Below, piece after piece: positions 35,349 to 44,941 of a stretch of DNA of 64,000 nt. This DNA is from Deferribacterales bacterium Deferri_01 (GTDB lineage: Bacteria > Chrysiogenota > Deferribacteres > Deferribacterales > Geovibrionaceae): the NCBI GenBank assembly GCA_001603805.1, contig LUZY01000002.1:1-64000 (forward strand). Reading direction: 5' to 3'. The notes beneath the pieces were generated by a model. The model searched no databases. It was given only the letters and a program-made list of their open reading frames with translations, and was not told the origin of the DNA. Made by a program: the position numbers and the translations under genes. The stretch's first letter is position 1, and every line of letters begins with the position of its first letter.

Positions 35349-36548
35349 TTAATGTTTTTTGCGTTCTATTACAGAAACAGTGAAAATAGTCATGCAAAAA
35401 AGACTTATGATGCTTGTACTTATAATTGTTGCTCTGATTGACAGATACACAGTTAATAAAGAGCATAACAATGCACCCAAAGCAAAACTTAAGCCCATAA
35501 CGCTGTTCACCCTGCCGATAACACATGCAATGTTGTCCTCGTTATCCCGTAACAGCATAAGCATACTCGCAGGCTGGGAAACCGCACCGGAAAAACCGTA
35601 AATCCCTACAAGCAAGAAAGCGACAGCAAAAGAATGGGTAAAAGGCAGAAACAAAAAGATAACAGAAGAGATCAGCCCTCCTGAAAGCACCAGCGTATCA
35701 TAGGGCACATTATCCGCAAGCCTTCCCATTGTTTTCAGCATTAAAACCATTACCACTGACGGAATAGAGAGAAGCACACCCACATGAAAAGTGTTCATGT
35801 TCAGCTCATTTGTGAGATAAAGCGGAAAATATATCAGAAAACAGGCAAGCATCACTGATTTTCCTGCAATAAAAAAGTAAAAAAACGCTTCAGACTTTGA
35901 TCTTTTGCAATAATAAGTTTCTTCCATATCTATATGCTTTGACGTGTTTTTTGAAAGAAGGAATAGATAAATGATCATAGCAATAAGGCAAAGTATACAT
36001 GAAACGGCAAAAAGACAGGTAAATCCAAATTTTTCTTTAAGAAGCCCGCCTGCCAGAGGTCCAAAAGCAAGTGACAAATAATAGGAAGTGTCGAAAGAGC
36101 CGAAAATATTTCCTTTTGGTAATCCAACATGATCAAGCTCGCAGTTGAGAATACCGTATAATACCGGGCGGAAAGCAGCACAGGCGAAACCAAGCAGAAT
36201 CCTCAGCGCTACAACTGCATAAACATCGCTAGACACTGTCATTAATAAGAAAACAGTTCCGAATGTAATAATGCTTGTCAGCAAAACAGCCCTGCTGCCA
36301 AACCGCAGCAAGGTATGCCCCATGAACCAGCCGAAAAATATTTTGGATATCTGGTATGATGATGCGGAAACACCGATGAGAAAAGCTGTGGCTCCAAGCT
36401 CATTAAAATATATGGACAAAAATGAGTCAGACATGCTGAAACCAAGATTTATAAGAAAGTTAATTCCGAACAATGCGAAAAAAATCTTATAAAAATCTCC
36501 TTCCAGACTGAGCCGCCCGATACCGCAATTATCCATATCCACACTCAT
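35349..36548 (-). CDS. MFS transporter
   Basis: A 399-residue twelve-segment major facilitator with SVDMDNCGIGRL at the N-terminus and the loop-2/3 motif GHTLLRFGSRA. It resembles drug/organic-ion efflux-like carriers. It follows another MFS gene by 21 bases in the flavoprotein reductase operon. The two carriers probably move the reductase substrate or product (inference). Confidence 0.82.
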   Translation of the reverse strand: MSVDMDNCGIGRLSLEGDFYKIFFALFGINFLINLGFSMSDSFLSIYFNELGATAFLIGVSASSYQISKIFFGWFMGHTLLRFGSRAVLLTSIITFGTVFLLMTVSSDVYAVVALRILLGFACAAFRPVLYGILNCELDHVGLPKGNIFGSFDTSYYLSLAFGPLAGGLLKEKFGFTCLFAVSCILCLIAMIIYLFLLSKNTSKHIDMEETYYCKRSKSEAFFYFFIAGKSVMLACFLIYFPLYLTNELNMNTFHVGVLLSIPSVVMVLMLKTMGRLADNVPYDTLVLSGGLISSVIFLFLPFTHSFAVAFLLVGIYGFSGAVSQPASMLMLLRDNEDNIACVIGRVNSVMGLSFALGALLCSLLTVYLSIRATIISTSIISLFCMTIFTVSVIERKKH

Positions 36549-36568
36549 GAATCAACCGGTTATCGCTT

Positions 36569-37747
36569 TCAGCCGAAGTGTTTTAATTGTTCTGCACCAA
36601 GTCCGCTTCCGGCAAGTTGTATTTTAGGGCGGAAATAATACTCGACAATCACAATCATAATCAGGAGAAGGTAAATCATCCCGCTGAATATGAACAGTAT
36701 CCTGAAATCCCCTCTAAAAAGCATTCCTCCAACCACAGAGCTTAATCCGATCCCCGTTGCGATCGACAATGCAAGCACAGATGAAGTTTTCAGATAACTT
36801 GAATAAGCGGAACTTCTGAAAGCCGCTGTGGGGAGTACAGTGGACTCAATACCGCTTCCCGCTCCCACGATAAAAGCGCCGAAAAGGAGTGCCGGTATTG
36901 TGTTAAGTGAGAAGACCATATAACCTGCAAAAAGAAGAAAGTAGGAAAATACAAGTAGAATCTTCACATGGAATTTGTCTGTAAAAAAGCCTGTCAGCAG
37001 CCTTGCCATAAAACTCGCCAAAGCATACGCTGCAATAACAAGACCTATATTGAACCCGCCTACGGATTTTGCATATAATACAGCGAAGGAAATAAAAAGC
37101 CCATATCCCATAGAACTCATTGTTTTGAGAAGCACAAAGAAGTAAAGCTTATTATTTGCCTGCATCTCAAGCTCCGGTTTTGATTGCGCTGACCGTAAAA
37201 AGCTCTCTGATTTAGTGTGGATAAAAAATACAAGACAGGATGCGACTATGCACAAACCTCCGAGACAAAGAAAAAGAGTTGTCATAGAAAAGGCGTCGGA
37301 AACTGCAAATGCAACCGGTGGTGCAACCATCATCGCAATGATAGTTGCCGAGCCGATCACCCCGATTGCTTTACCAAGATGTTTTTTATTAACTACATCA
37401 GCAGTAACAGAGTTGTATATCGCACGCACCATCCCTGAGGAAAACCCCTGGATAAAGCGGAGAAAAAATACAAAAAAGATACCGCCGGCAAAAGGATACA
37501 TACATATAGTAATCCCCAGCAGGTAAAGAGCAGCAAAATAAAGCCGCATCTTGTTAATATGGCAGGATACAACTCTGCACACAAACATTGCACAAATTGC
37601 AGAAAGCGCAAATATGCTTGTAAAATATCCTGCAAACGAAACATCCTGCCCCAGTGCCTCTGTTATGTATATAGGCATACTGACCGTAATTCCGTACTCT
37701 GCAAAGAAAAACAATAAAACTATAATAAAATTAGAAGCAAGATTCAT
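36569..37747 (-). CDS. MFS transporter
   Basis: This 392-residue twelve-segment carrier has the motif ARLLTGFFTDKF between helices 8 and 9, and GLSSVVGGMLFRG late. It lies 13 bases downstream of the tetraheme gene and is in an operon with the FAD reductase and porin. It is only distantly similar to the next MFS protein, so this is a pair rather than a recent duplication. Confidence 0.82.
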   Translation of the reverse strand: MNLASNFIIVLLFFFAEYGITVSMPIYITEALGQDVSFAGYFTSIFALSAICAMFVCRVVSCHINKMRLYFAALYLLGITICMYPFAGGIFFVFFLRFIQGFSSGMVRAIYNSVTADVVNKKHLGKAIGVIGSATIIAMMVAPPVAFAVSDAFSMTTLFLCLGGLCIVASCLVFFIHTKSESFLRSAQSKPELEMQANNKLYFFVLLKTMSSMGYGLFISFAVLYAKSVGGFNIGLVIAAYALASFMARLLTGFFTDKFHVKILLVFSYFLLFAGYMVFSLNTIPALLFGAFIVGAGSGIESTVLPTAAFRSSAYSSYLKTSSVLALSIATGIGLSSVVGGMLFRGDFRILFIFSGMIYLLLIMIVIVEYYFRPKIQLAGSGLGAEQLKHFG

Positions 37748-37760
37748 GTTGTCTCAGCCA

Positions 37761-38120
37761 TTAAGGCACAGTAAGTTCAAATCTATGGTGGCATCCTTCA
37801 TTACAAAACAGTGCAGAGGTTTTATGTATTGAGTGGCATTTTGTACATCTTATATCTCCTGCGTGTGATGCATGAGGATTAAGCTTAACATCATGACCTG
37901 AGCTATTTTTTGTAACAATAGACTCAGAATCTTTCATATCGCCGTGGCAGCTTCTACATGCCGCCTGAGGTGCTTTGCCTGTCGGCTGTTCTTCTGAATG
38001 GCAGTCCACACAGTTAAGTTTGTTTTCAAGGTGTCTGCCTTTCAGCTGATGTTCAGCATCCGCATAAGCTGTTATACTAAATAATGTAATTATAATTAGC
38101 AAAGTAAATATATATTTCAT
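37761..38120 (-). CDS. Small periplasmic tetraheme cytochrome c with a CX3CH haem site
   Basis: A signal peptide (MKYIFTLLIIITLFSITAYA) precedes a domain with CVDCH, CRSCH, CTKCH and the expanded site CNEGCH. It is related to the two tetraheme proteins of the flavoprotein modules and ends in the same way (ELTVP). It is encoded in the operon of the periplasmic FAD reductase and probably feeds it electrons, as the haem domain does in flavocytochrome c3. The start at 38120 follows GGAGACAAAAA; ATG 38147 is less likely. Confidence 0.9.
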   Translation of the reverse strand: MKYIFTLLIIITLFSITAYADAEHQLKGRHLENKLNCVDCHSEEQPTGKAPQAACRSCHGDMKDSESIVTKNSSGHDVKLNPHASHAGDIRCTKCHSIHKTSALFCNEGCHHRFELTVP

Positions 38121-38204
38121 TTTTTGTCTCCTTTTTTTGTGCAGCAAAAAGAGGTAACGGCAGACAAAGCTGCCGTTACCGTTTTATTACAGGGAGGAAA
38201 GTAT

Positions 38205-39350
38205 CTATAAATCGATTCTAAACTGGATACCTGCCTGAATGATTGCCGCTGAGTCGGTCGGTTTCTGTCCTTTTTTGGTTGCGTTTTCTTTCATGTCATA
38301 GAAACCGATTTCAGGAGTTATCTGTACGTAACGGTTAAGCTTGTAGTTGTAGTTTGCAAACACACCCATATTATCATCATCTTTTTCGTACATATCAGAT
38401 GAAGAAGACTGGAAGCCGTAACCTACTTCAAGTGTTGACTGTTTATCGACTTTGTAAACAAATGTCACACCGCCGCCGTATGATTTAACATCCTCAACTT
38501 CTCCTTTAGCATTAAGGTAGTTGGGCTGAATAACAAATCTGGAGGAATTGGAACCTGTGCTTACCTGAGCATAAAGCCCGCCGTTCACAGCGTAGAAACC
38601 TGTGAGTTTAAGACCGAACTTGCCGTATGAAGGGTTAGCAAGGAATGAGACGTGATACGCAGAGGTATCAAAGTCTTTTTCTTTATTATTAGCATCTTTC
38701 GCAGTTGCACTGAACATAGAGTAAGCGCCCATAAGAGAAAGACGAAGAGCAGGAATCGCATACTGAACTTCAAACTTGGGAAGTTTCTGTTCAACATTTA
38801 CGTCGGAATACTGAGAACCGGTAAATATTTTTGAATAGTTTGAACTGTCAGGTCTTGTGTCGAAAAGAAGAACCTGAAAGTTTTTGCTGAAATCATATCT
38901 TATACCGGGTCTACGAGCGCCGCCGAGTCCTCCGAAACCAGCTATACCGGAGTCACCTGTGAGTTTTCTTCCCATAGCGGGACCAGCGCCGGCTATTGTG
39001 GACTGCTGACCAACATACACTGCCCTGTCACCGTCAAATGTCATACCTACATAAGCAAGACGAAGACCGTTGCTGGCATATGTAGTATCACTTGAACCGT
39101 TAGGCTGATTATATTCAACATGGGCGATTATATTGTCTTTTTTGAATATAAAGCCCAGCCTTGAGTTTATCTGCACACCAAGCAGAGATTCAGTTGTATC
39201 AGTTGTTTCACTTTCAAGATCCTGAACCATGCCGTATGTTCTTATGCTTGCATATATATCAAGCTTACTGTTGGAAGGACCTTCGATTTCAAAAGCATAA
39301 CCCGTTATGCTTACTGTCAGAAGAGCTATTACAGCTAATATCTTTTTCAC
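38205..39350 (-). CDS. Outer-membrane beta-barrel porin
   Basis: A signal peptide (MKKILAVIALLTVSITGYA) is followed by about 360 residues of alternating hydrophobic strands ending with QAGIQFRIDL, a typical C-terminal beta-signal. The GYGFQSS and YNYKLNRYVQITPEIGFYD strands fit a general or OprB/OmpC-like porin. It lies 10 bases after the FAD reductase, so it may pass that enzyme's substrate. Confidence 0.75.
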   Translation of the reverse strand: MKKILAVIALLTVSITGYAFEIEGPSNSKLDIYASIRTYGMVQDLESETTDTTESLLGVQINSRLGFIFKKDNIIAHVEYNQPNGSSDTTYASNGLRLAYVGMTFDGDRAVYVGQQSTIAGAGPAMGRKLTGDSGIAGFGGLGGARRPGIRYDFSKNFQVLLFDTRPDSSNYSKIFTGSQYSDVNVEQKLPKFEVQYAIPALRLSLMGAYSMFSATAKDANNKEKDFDTSAYHVSFLANPSYGKFGLKLTGFYAVNGGLYAQVSTGSNSSRFVIQPNYLNAKGEVEDVKSYGGGVTFVYKVDKQSTLEVGYGFQSSSSDMYEKDDDNMGVFANYNYKLNRYVQITPEIGFYDMKENATKKGQKPTDSAAIIQAGIQFRIDL

Positions 39351-39360
39351 AAATCAACTC

Positions 39361-40857
39361 CTATTTTTTCATTTCATCAACAGCTTTTATTGCTGCGAAT
39401 CTTCCCGAGTTCACTGCCCAGCCAAGTGTCTGTCCGGCTGAAACAATATTGTAAGTATCACCGTAGAGCATGCCTCCGGAGTCGAGACCTACAACAAAAA
39501 GCCCAGGAATTGCTTTGTTATCTGCATCAAGAGCAGCAGCGTTTTCATCAACTTTGATACCGCCGACTGAACCAAGGAATGCAGGATAAGTTACCAGCGC
39601 ATAGTAGGGAGCTGTTTTAAACTCTCTGAGGTACTGTCTGTTCTTGAAGAACTGAGAATCTTCATGGTTGGCATAGCTATCGTTAATCTGTTTGATAGTT
39701 GCCTGAAGAGTAGCTTCGTCCATGTTGAAGCCGTAGTTTTTATTCAGCTTCTGAACAAGCTCTTTGATTGAATTAGCCTTAACAACCTTGTTGCCCTGAA
39801 CATCCATTTCAACAGATTTATTGAAGTCGTTGTTGGGTTTGAGGTCATGCACGCCATACAGCGCGCCGCCGTTGTCAGTGATGTGTTTAACTGTTGCAGC
39901 ATCAAGAAGCTTGATAACAACGCCGTCAGGCTGGTTAAGACTTGCGTTTCCGCTGTAAGCCCAGAGCATACGGTATGTTTCGTCCATGAAACGCTTGCCT
40001 TCTTTGTTCACCCAGAAGAAGGGTTCGTTGAAACCGCTGCGTGTAGCACGTCCGATGTCTGTTTTAGGCATGGGGTCATGCCACTGCATGAGACCGATAT
40101 TATGAGTATCAGCACCGGCAGAAAGAGCCATGTTGATACCATCGCCAACTCTGAATTTAGAGCCTTTGTTTACAGAAAAGCCTTTGAACGGAGCATATTT
40201 CTTGACCATATCAGGGTTACCGCCGTATCCGCCTGTGGCAATAATTACGGATTTAGCGTTGATAGTTACTTTTCCGTCTTCCTCGCTCTCAGCAATAACA
40301 CCGGCAACTTTTCCATTTTTGATAATGAGTGATTTACCCGGAGTTTCAGTTAAGGCAGTGATGTTGTATTTTTTGAATTCTTCGATCAAACTTTTCAACA
40401 TTCCCGCACAATGACCTGTAAGTGGGTGCCATGCTGGATCTTCCAGATATGTGTAAAGGAATATCGGGTCAAATTTAACATTGTGTTTCTTGAGCCATTC
40501 GTATGAATTGTTTGACTCATTAATGAACTTACTGACTATGGGAGCAACGCCTGCATAGTGGTTGTAATCCATTATTTTTTTGAAAACATATGATTTGTCT
40601 GTAAACTGGTGAAAACCATATTTGTTTTGCTGGTCGCTTCCTACAACAGTCAGACCGCTGCAAATTGTCCCGCCGCCAAGAGAAGGCAGCTTCTCAATAA
40701 TGACAACTTTTGCTCCGAGTTCTGCCGCCTGTAAAGCAGCCGTTACACCTGACGCACCAGCGCCAACAACAACAACATCCGTGTCATATGTTTTATCCGC
40801 AAAAGCCAGCATTGGAATAAACAAACAACACAAAAGGGCCATGAAAAACTTTTTCAT
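39361..40857 (-). CDS. Periplasmic FAD-dependent reductase (fumarate-reductase flavoprotein family)
   Basis: This 498-residue protein has a Sec signal peptide (MKKFFMALLCCLFIPMLAFA) and the FAD-binding fold (VVVGAGASGVTAALQA, then EGKRFMDE and GGMLYGDTYNIVSAG). It corresponds to the flavin domain of flavocytochrome c3 without the haem domain; a separate tetraheme cytochrome is in the same operon. The catalytic Arg of fumarate reductases in the last motif is not evident, so the acceptor may be another enoate (urocanate, acrylate or cinnamate type; inference). A Crp/Fnr regulator is divergent. Confidence 0.85.
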   Translation of the reverse strand: MKKFFMALLCCLFIPMLAFADKTYDTDVVVVGAGASGVTAALQAAELGAKVVIIEKLPSLGGGTICSGLTVVGSDQQNKYGFHQFTDKSYVFKKIMDYNHYAGVAPIVSKFINESNNSYEWLKKHNVKFDPIFLYTYLEDPAWHPLTGHCAGMLKSLIEEFKKYNITALTETPGKSLIIKNGKVAGVIAESEEDGKVTINAKSVIIATGGYGGNPDMVKKYAPFKGFSVNKGSKFRVGDGINMALSAGADTHNIGLMQWHDPMPKTDIGRATRSGFNEPFFWVNKEGKRFMDETYRMLWAYSGNASLNQPDGVVIKLLDAATVKHITDNGGALYGVHDLKPNNDFNKSVEMDVQGNKVVKANSIKELVQKLNKNYGFNMDEATLQATIKQINDSYANHEDSQFFKNRQYLREFKTAPYYALVTYPAFLGSVGGIKVDENAAALDADNKAIPGLFVVGLDSGGMLYGDTYNIVSAGQTLGWAVNSGRFAAIKAVDEMKK

Positions 40858-40988
40858 ATGTTACCTCCTGTTTTATAATCTGGAGGCAACATAGCCCATG
40901 AAAAAAAATGAAAATATATACCGGAGTATTGGTTTTGTACTTTTATTAAAAAAAAATGATAGTATATATGTAACCTTGGAGAGTAGAG

Positions 40989-41699
40989 ATGAAGTCATAC
41001 TTTATGGCATTACCGTGGATTGCCCGCAATACAAGCGGCATCATAACGGAAACTTTTAAGACAATCGGCAAGTTTTCAAAGCTCAAGAAGAATACTGTTG
41101 TCTTGTCTCAGGAAAGGCTCTTTGACAAGTATGTGTATGTTGAATCAGGTTTATTAGGGCAAACCACCAATGACGTTTCGCTGAAAAAGCCGTCTATCAT
41201 GGGGCTTATACCCCCCGGAAGGATGTTCGGGCCAACCCCAATTGCCCGCAAAGCAGTGAGCATCACAAACTTTTACGCAATGAGGGAAAGCACCGTCTAC
41301 ATAGTCCGTCAGGACGACTTGTTGCGCTATATGGAAGATAAACCTGCGGTTAAAGAAGAATTTTTTCTGGCAACAATATCAAGACTCCACACACACATTG
41401 AGAAATTTGCTGTTGCTGCCATGCTGACCCCAAAAGAGCGCCTCCAGCTTTTTTTTAAAGTTATACTGATATCTTATGAAATAGACCTTTCTGCAAAATG
41501 GCTGCGGCTTCCCGTAAACTTATCTATAATCGAATTCTCCAATATTGTTTACACAACCGAGCAAATGCTGGCTAAAATTTTTATGCAGTGGAAAAAAGAC
41601 GGGCTGCTTAAAAGAGAAGGACGCTACACGATCATTAACAAAGATCTCCTCGAAACGCTTGACTGGTCAGGCAACGAAGTCGCATTTTACGACAAGTAA
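40989..41699 (+). CDS. Crp/Fnr-family regulator
   Basis: The 236-residue protein has a cyclic-nucleotide-binding-like beta-roll (about 30-125: TVVLSQERLFDKYVYVESGLLGQ), a dimerisation helix and a C-terminal winged helix (IIEFSNIVYTTEQMLAKIFMQWKKDGLLKREG). It has no FNR-type Cys cluster. GGAGAGTAGAG precedes the ATG. Being divergent from the FAD-reductase operon (131-base gap), it very likely controls it. Confidence 0.85.
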   Translation: MKSYFMALPWIARNTSGIITETFKTIGKFSKLKKNTVVLSQERLFDKYVYVESGLLGQTTNDVSLKKPSIMGLIPPGRMFGPTPIARKAVSITNFYAMRESTVYIVRQDDLLRYMEDKPAVKEEFFLATISRLHTHIEKFAVAAMLTPKERLQLFFKVILISYEIDLSAKWLRLPVNLSIIEFSNIVYTTEQMLAKIFMQWKKDGLLKREGRYTIINKDLLETLDWSGNEVAFYDK

Positions 41700-41890
41700 C
41701 AGACACAACAGACCGCCAAACTTCAAACACATCAAAAACATTCCCAAGACCGTGAGCAAAAAGAGCATTATATTCTTAAAATACAAAATTTACTTTTATT
41801 CCGAATACTTTAACTCTTAAACAAATGATATATGATACTCCGTATAAAACCCCGGTAAACACAACCGGCGGAAAAATACGGAGGTACACC

Positions 41891-43216
41891 ATGCTGTACT
41901 TAGAATTTTTATTTCTTCTCGTAATGCTATACATAGGCAGCCGTTTCGGCGGCATAGGACTCGGTGTTGTTTCAGGCATAGGTCTTTTAATTGAAGTGCT
42001 GGTTTTCAAAATGCCCCCCACCTCTCCACCCATCACCGTTATGCTTATCATCCTTGCGGTGGTTACATGCGCATCTATTCTGGAAGCTGCGGGCGGTTTG
42101 AAATATATGCTTCAGATAGCGGAGAAGATACTCCGATCCAACCCTAAGAAAATAACTTTTCTTGGACCCATAGTAACATATACAATGACATTAATGCTCG
42201 GCACAGGGCATGCAGTCTACACTATCATGCCTATCATCGGCGACATTGCGCTCAAAAACGGCATACGCCCTGAACGCCCGATGGCTGCAGCTTCTGTGGC
42301 TTCTCAGCTCGGAATAACTGCAAGCCCTATTTCAGCAGCGGTTGTTTACTATCTCTCTGCTCTTTCAGGCATAGCAGAAGGGCTCACCCTGCTTTCCATA
42401 GTCGGCGTAACCATCCCAGCCACCTTCATCGGAACCATAGCAATGTCAGTTTACAGCCTCCGCAGAGGTAAAGAGCTGAAAGATGACCCTGAATATCAGA
42501 AACGTATGGAGGATCCTATATGGCGTGAGAGAATACTCAACACCACCGCAACCACGCTTAATGAAAAATTGCCCGCATCCGCCAGAAACGCAGTCTATAT
42601 ATTCCTTGCATCTCTGGCAGTAATAGTAATATTCGGCATGTTCCCCTCTCTCAGAACCATAGAAGGCATGCCCAAACCTGTTGATATGGCAACGCTGATT
42701 CAGATGATGATGCTCGCCTTCGGCGGTCTGATACTCATAGTAACCAAGACAAAACCCTCGCTCGTTCCCGAAGGTGTTGTGTTTAAGTCAGGTATGGTTG
42801 CCTGCATCGCTATATTCGGTATAGCGTGGATGAGCGACACTTATTTCCAGTACGCCATGCCTGCTTTTAAAACCTCAATAACCGAAATGGTCAACGCATA
42901 TCCGTGGACATTTGCACTGGCTATGTTCATAGTATCAGTGGTTATCAACTCTCAGGCGGCAACATGCAAAATGATGCTTCCGGTGGGTCTCGGTCTGGGT
43001 CTGCCCCCTGCCCTGCTCATAGGCATAATGCCTTCAAGCTACGGATATTTCTTTATACCGAACTATCCGTCAGATATTGCAACATGCACATTTGACATCA
43101 CAGGAACAACAAAAATAGGCAAATTTTACTTTAACCACAGCTTTATGGCGCCAGGGCTGATCGGGGTTATAACAGCCTGCTGCGTCGGTTATGCCTTAGC
43201 ACTTTTCATAATCTGA
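41891..43216 (+). CDS. Anaerobic C4-dicarboxylate transporter (Dcu family)
   Basis: The protein has about twelve membrane segments with the DcuA/DcuB signatures LGTGHAVYTIMPIIGDIALKNG, ASVASQLGITASPISAAVVY and ATCTFDITGTTKIGKFYFNHS. It exchanges fumarate or malate for succinate. The start at 41891 follows GGAGGTACACC; the frame is open upstream to 41825 without a ribosome site. The neighbouring DcuS/DcuR-like genes favour a DcuB role, but DcuA cannot be excluded. Confidence 0.92.
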   Translation: MLYLEFLFLLVMLYIGSRFGGIGLGVVSGIGLLIEVLVFKMPPTSPPITVMLIILAVVTCASILEAAGGLKYMLQIAEKILRSNPKKITFLGPIVTYTMTLMLGTGHAVYTIMPIIGDIALKNGIRPERPMAAASVASQLGITASPISAAVVYYLSALSGIAEGLTLLSIVGVTIPATFIGTIAMSVYSLRRGKELKDDPEYQKRMEDPIWRERILNTTATTLNEKLPASARNAVYIFLASLAVIVIFGMFPSLRTIEGMPKPVDMATLIQMMMLAFGGLILIVTKTKPSLVPEGVVFKSGMVACIAIFGIAWMSDTYFQYAMPAFKTSITEMVNAYPWTFALAMFIVSVVINSQAATCKMMLPVGLGLGLPPALLIGIMPSSYGYFFIPNYPSDIATCTFDITGTTKIGKFYFNHSFMAPGLIGVITACCVGYALALFII

Positions 43217-43237
43217 CAAAGTAAACATACACTCCTG

Positions 43238-43270
43238 AAAAGGACACGGGCATATTCCGTGTCCTTTTTT
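43238..43270 (+). terminator. Terminator after the Dcu gene
   Basis: AAAAGGACACGG and CCGTGTCCTTTT form a 12-bp stem around GCATATT, followed by further T. It lies before the sensor-kinase gene. Confidence 0.9.
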
Positions 43271-43324
43271 TATTTCACCGGACGACCTATGGTAATATTA
43301 CTTAAAAAAACGAAACAGGTAGCT

Positions 43325-44941
43325 ATGAAGCGTATTTTTTCCGAACGCCCAGTAAGAACACAGATGCTGATGATGATTTTTGCTGTGCTTATGCTCCAGC
43401 TTTTAATAAGCGGGCTAATTTTTGCCGGCATGGTGGCTGATTTCCTTCGCTTTCAGATAGGAGAAAAGGCTCTTAACATAGCCCAGACCATGACAACAAT
43501 GCCGCTGGTTCAGACATCCCTTGAAGCACGCAGTGATGAAGACGGCAGACTTCAGGCTTTGGCAGAGGAAGTGCGCCATAAAACAGGAGCGGCGTATGTG
43601 GTGGTTGCAGATAACTTCGGAATACGTCTGACACACCCAAACACGGCGAACATAGGAAAAAAGTTTCAGGGAGATGATACGGACAGGGCAACAATACACG
43701 GGGAAGCCTATGTATCTGAAGCCGTGGGGACTCTCGGTCCTTCTGTGAGGGGGATAGCCCCTGTTTATTACAACGAGCGCATAGTGGGCTTTGTCGCTGT
43801 CGGCTATCTTAAGGAACGCATCCGGGCCACTATTATTGAGCATCAAAAAAAGCCGCTGATGTTCGTATTAATGATGCTTGCAACGGGACTGGGCGCCGCT
43901 GTTCTCATCGCCAACCACCAGAAGAGGATAACTCTTGGGCTTGAGCCGGCGGAGATCGCAGATCTGTTTCTTGAGCGTAATGCAATAATAGACACGATAC
44001 GTGCCGGGATAATCGCAGTTAATACAGAAAATGAGATCCGGCTGATCAACAAGAACGCCATGAGGGTTCTCACACTTGAAAAAGATTATATAGGGCATCA
44101 CCTCAGCGAAATTTTTCCCCCGGAATATTCGGCAGAGGTAATCAGAAGCAAAGAAAATATGGAAGACACGTCTATGATAGTCAGGGATGTGGATCTGCTT
44201 GTGAACGTTATGGCGGTAATGCACATGGGCAAGGTTCACGGTGCTGTTATAACCTTCAGAAGAAAAAATGAAATAACTCTCTTGGCACAGGAGCTTAACC
44301 GTATCAGGAAATACTCTGACATGCTCAGGGTTCAGTCCCACGAATACTCAAACAAGCTGCATACAGTGGCAGGGCTTATTCAGATAGAAGCCTATCAGGA
44401 GGCGCTGGAGCTTATTCTCTCTGAAACAAGAATATACCAGGAGATGATAAGCTTTGTTAATGCCAATGTGCCCGACCCCATTGTTTCAGCGCTGATAATA
44501 GGGAAACACAGCAGGGCAAGGGAACTTAAAATTGACTTTACCATAGCTGAAAACAGCCGCATGACGGACCTCCCGGATCATATAGACAGGGAAAAGATTG
44601 TGACAATTCTGGGCAACATACTGGACAACGCCTTTGATGCGGTAATAGACTCACCAGTGAAGCAGGTTCTCCTCACAATGAAGGATTCGGGCAAAAGTCT
44701 GCTGTTTCAGGTTGAGGATTCAGGAAAAGGACTTGAACCGGAAATTATCGAAAATATCTTTGAAAAAGGGGTAAGCACCAAGGGCGATAACAGAGGCATA
44801 GGGCTTTATCTGGCTAACAACGCCCTCATGGAGATGCGTGGTTCCATAAGCATGGCTAAAAGCAGGCTCGGCGGTGTATCATTCAGGGTATCAATCCCCA
44901 AGGAAATGTTTCATGAAGAGAATAAGAACGGTAATAGTTGA
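43325..44941 (+). CDS. DcuS/CitA-family sensor histidine kinase
   Basis: The protein has one membrane segment near the start and a second near residues 175-200 around a periplasmic PAS-like domain (AAYVVVADNFGIRLTHPN), then a cytosolic PAS, the phospho-acceptor RVQSHEYSNKLHTVAG, and an HATPase domain (NILDNAFDAV, GRGIGLYLANN-like). It senses C4-dicarboxylates or citrate in known members. Start at 43325 (MKRIFSERPV) after AGGTAGCT; the open frame further upstream would start inside the terminator. Confidence 0.9.
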   Translation: MKRIFSERPVRTQMLMMIFAVLMLQLLISGLIFAGMVADFLRFQIGEKALNIAQTMTTMPLVQTSLEARSDEDGRLQALAEEVRHKTGAAYVVVADNFGIRLTHPNTANIGKKFQGDDTDRATIHGEAYVSEAVGTLGPSVRGIAPVYYNERIVGFVAVGYLKERIRATIIEHQKKPLMFVLMMLATGLGAAVLIANHQKRITLGLEPAEIADLFLERNAIIDTIRAGIIAVNTENEIRLINKNAMRVLTLEKDYIGHHLSEIFPPEYSAEVIRSKENMEDTSMIVRDVDLLVNVMAVMHMGKVHGAVITFRRKNEITLLAQELNRIRKYSDMLRVQSHEYSNKLHTVAGLIQIEAYQEALELILSETRIYQEMISFVNANVPDPIVSALIIGKHSRARELKIDFTIAENSRMTDLPDHIDREKIVTILGNILDNAFDAVIDSPVKQVLLTMKDSGKSLLFQVEDSGKGLEPEIIENIFEKGVSTKGDNRGIGLYLANNALMEMRGSISMAKSRLGGVSFRVSIPKEMFHEENKNGNS

